This document shows positions 7,228-7,863 of a stretch of 7,863 nucleotides of DNA, in pieces. Source of the stretch: Ignavibacteriota bacterium. Lineage in GTDB: Bacteria; Bacteroidota; Kapaibacteriia; Palsa-1295. The stretch lies in assembly GCA_003151215.1 (NCBI GenBank), contig PLXB01000046.1, positions 1 through 7,863 on the forward strand. The letters are read 5' to 3'. The position numbers and the translations under genes are program-made. Numbering within the stretch: the stretch's first letter is position 1; every line of letters starts with the position of its first letter. The notes below the pieces were generated by a model that did not search any database, had not been told where the DNA came from, and was given only the letters and a program-made list of their open reading frames with translations.

Positions 7228-7800
7228 ATGCGCATCATCTCCGGCATTTACAAAAGCCGAAAGCTTATTGCACCTAAAGGTGACACTACTCGCCCGACAT
7301 CCGATCGTGCCCGCGAATCGCTTTTTAATGTGCTCAGCAATCTCATAGATTTTGAAGATATTTCTGTTCTCGATCTTTTTGCAGGAAGCGGAGCATTTGC
7401 ATTCGAAGCTTTGAGCCGCGGAGCAACAAAAGCAACTCTCGTTGAGCAAAACCGGAAAGTCATCGAAACGATCAGGGAAAATGCTCAAGCCTTAGAAATT
7501 GGACCTCAGATTCAGATTGTTCAGAAAGACGTTTATAAATGGCTAAGTGATACGCAACCCGAAACCCGCGACGCGAAACCCGACCTCATCTTCGCCGATC
7601 CCCCTTACGAGGATCTTCGAACCCTAACCACCCTTCCCGCTGCCATTTTCAGCGCCGGACTCTTAACTGCCGATTCTCTTGTTATAGCGGAGCACCGTAC
7701 GGGAAGCCATCTGCAAATCCCCGAAAATGCAGAGCTTTTTCGCGAATTAAGCGCCGGAGAGGCGGTTTTTTCATTTTTGAGGCAGAAAAGAGCAACTTGA
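7228..7800 (+). CDS. rsmD: 16S rRNA (guanine966-N2)-methyltransferase RsmD
   Basis: RsmD transfers a methyl group from S-adenosylmethionine to the N2 of G966 (E. coli numbering) of 16S rRNA during small-subunit assembly in the cytoplasm. The 190 residues match the family length. The N-terminus MRIISGIYKSRKLIAP is followed by RPTSDRARESLFNVL (22-36), the SAM-binding VLDLFAGSG (47-55), acidic Glu73 in ATLVEQN, and the catalytic DPPY (124-127). Between DVYKWL and DLIFADPPY lies a segment (TQPETRDAKP) encoded by a heptanucleotide repeat at 7556-7583. The start at 7228 matches the usual MRIISG opening; there is no close Shine-Dalgarno sequence (AGGAAG lies over 15 bases upstream). It is followed immediately by coaD, a neighbour pair conserved in many bacteria. 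Confidence 0.95.
   Translation: MRIISGIYKSRKLIAPKGDTTRPTSDRARESLFNVLSNLIDFEDISVLDLFAGSGAFAFEALSRGATKATLVEQNRKVIETIRENAQALEIGPQIQIVQKDVYKWLSDTQPETRDAKPDLIFADPPYEDLRTLTTLPAAIFSAGLLTADSLVIAEHRTGSHLQIPENAELFRELSAGEAVFSFLRQKRAT
7556..7583 (+). repeat. Heptanucleotide tandem repeat inside rsmD
   Basis: Four consecutive seven-base units read AACCCGA, AACCCGC, GACGCGA and AACCCGA; the third is degenerate. They encode the low-complexity segment around PETRDAKPD, in a loop before the beta strand that carries DPPY. The following 60 bases are also rich in C runs (CCCCC at 7600-7604, CCC at 7627-7629 region). The unit length is not a multiple of three, so changes in copy number would normally break the frame. 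Confidence 0.6.
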
Positions 7801-7801
7801 A

Positions 7802-7863
7802 GTGGGCAAAATTCGGAAGGTAATTTATCCTGGTACATTCGATCCCATTACCAATGGGCATCT
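7802..7863 (+). CDS. coaD: Phosphopantetheine adenylyltransferase CoaD, 3'-truncated by the window edge
   Basis: CoaD makes dephospho-CoA from ATP and 4'-phosphopantetheine, the penultimate step of coenzyme A synthesis, in the cytoplasm. Only the first 20 codons are visible: a GTG start at 7802, one base after the rsmD stop, then GKIRKVIYPGTFDPITNGH. The pattern YPG(S/T)FDPITNGH is the N-terminal nucleotidyltransferase signature; T/HxGH binds ATP, and here it reads TNGH. No ATG is available nearby in frame, so GTG is the likely start. The rest of the gene is outside the window. Confidence 0.92.
   Translation, partial: MGKIRKVIYPGTFDPITNGH

Noticed and set aside
7117..7488. 123-codon minus-strand frame spanning the gap before rsmD
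   Set aside because: It overlaps two well-supported + strand genes, has no recognisable motif, and is rich in Cys and Phe as expected from reading their complement.
7556..7604. Possible G-quadruplex on the minus strand from four C-runs
   Set aside because: The loops are about 4, 11 and 18 bases, too long and uneven for a convincing quadruplex; the heptamer repeat explains the first three runs.
1..7863. A complete novel defence, mobile or biosynthetic system
   Set aside because: Apart from the surface protein and one unknown exported protein, all genes are recognisable core functions. No transposase, integrase, nuclease, toxin pair, CRISPR array or tRNA was seen.

Overview
The window looks like chromosomal DNA of a bacterium from the Bacteroidota/Chlorobiota (FCB) side of the tree. 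The main evidence is the first gene, a very large secreted protein ending in a type A C-terminal sorting domain of the type IX secretion system, a system largely confined to that superphylum. The FSLDQNFPNP wording of that domain, the presence of HrcA (missing from many classical Bacteroidia) and a mid-range base composition fit Ignavibacteria or Kapabacteria-like lineages better than Flavobacteria or Bacteroides. The lineage is an inference, not proven by the sequence. All genes run on the + strand.

Layout: (1) 2-2905 is the 3' part of a giant surface or secreted protein: beta-helix, CARDB-like, GATase-like alpha/beta, FN3-like and T9SS sorting domains in order. A strong intrinsic terminator at 2931-2964 closes it. 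(2) 3033-5867 is a heat-shock operon, hrcA-grpE-dnaJ, with gaps of 15 and 12 bases and no dnaK. A near-perfect 11-base inverted repeat that is not the classical CIRCE sequence sits directly before hrcA, over the best promoter candidate. (3) 5868-5946 holds a small REP-like hairpin. (4) 5947-7863 is a second group: a membrane-anchored ComEA-like helix-hairpin-helix protein, an exported protein of unknown function with a DxNxDGxxD loop, rsmD (16S rRNA guanine-N2 methyltransferase), and the first 20 codons of coaD (phosphopantetheine adenylyltransferase), cut by the window end.

How the genes relate: hrcA-grpE-dnaJ is a self-contained proteostasis module. HrcA represses, GrpE is the nucleotide exchange factor and DnaJ the J-domain co-chaperone of a DnaK that must be encoded elsewhere. 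rsmD-coaD is a widely conserved neighbour pair with no obvious biochemical link. Most of the window is ordinary core genome. I see no CRISPR array, phage, transposase, toxin-antitoxin or defence module. The points most worth a second look are the putative HrcA operator, the domain make-up of the T9SS cargo, the heptanucleotide repeat inside rsmD, the REP-like hairpin and the unknown exported protein.
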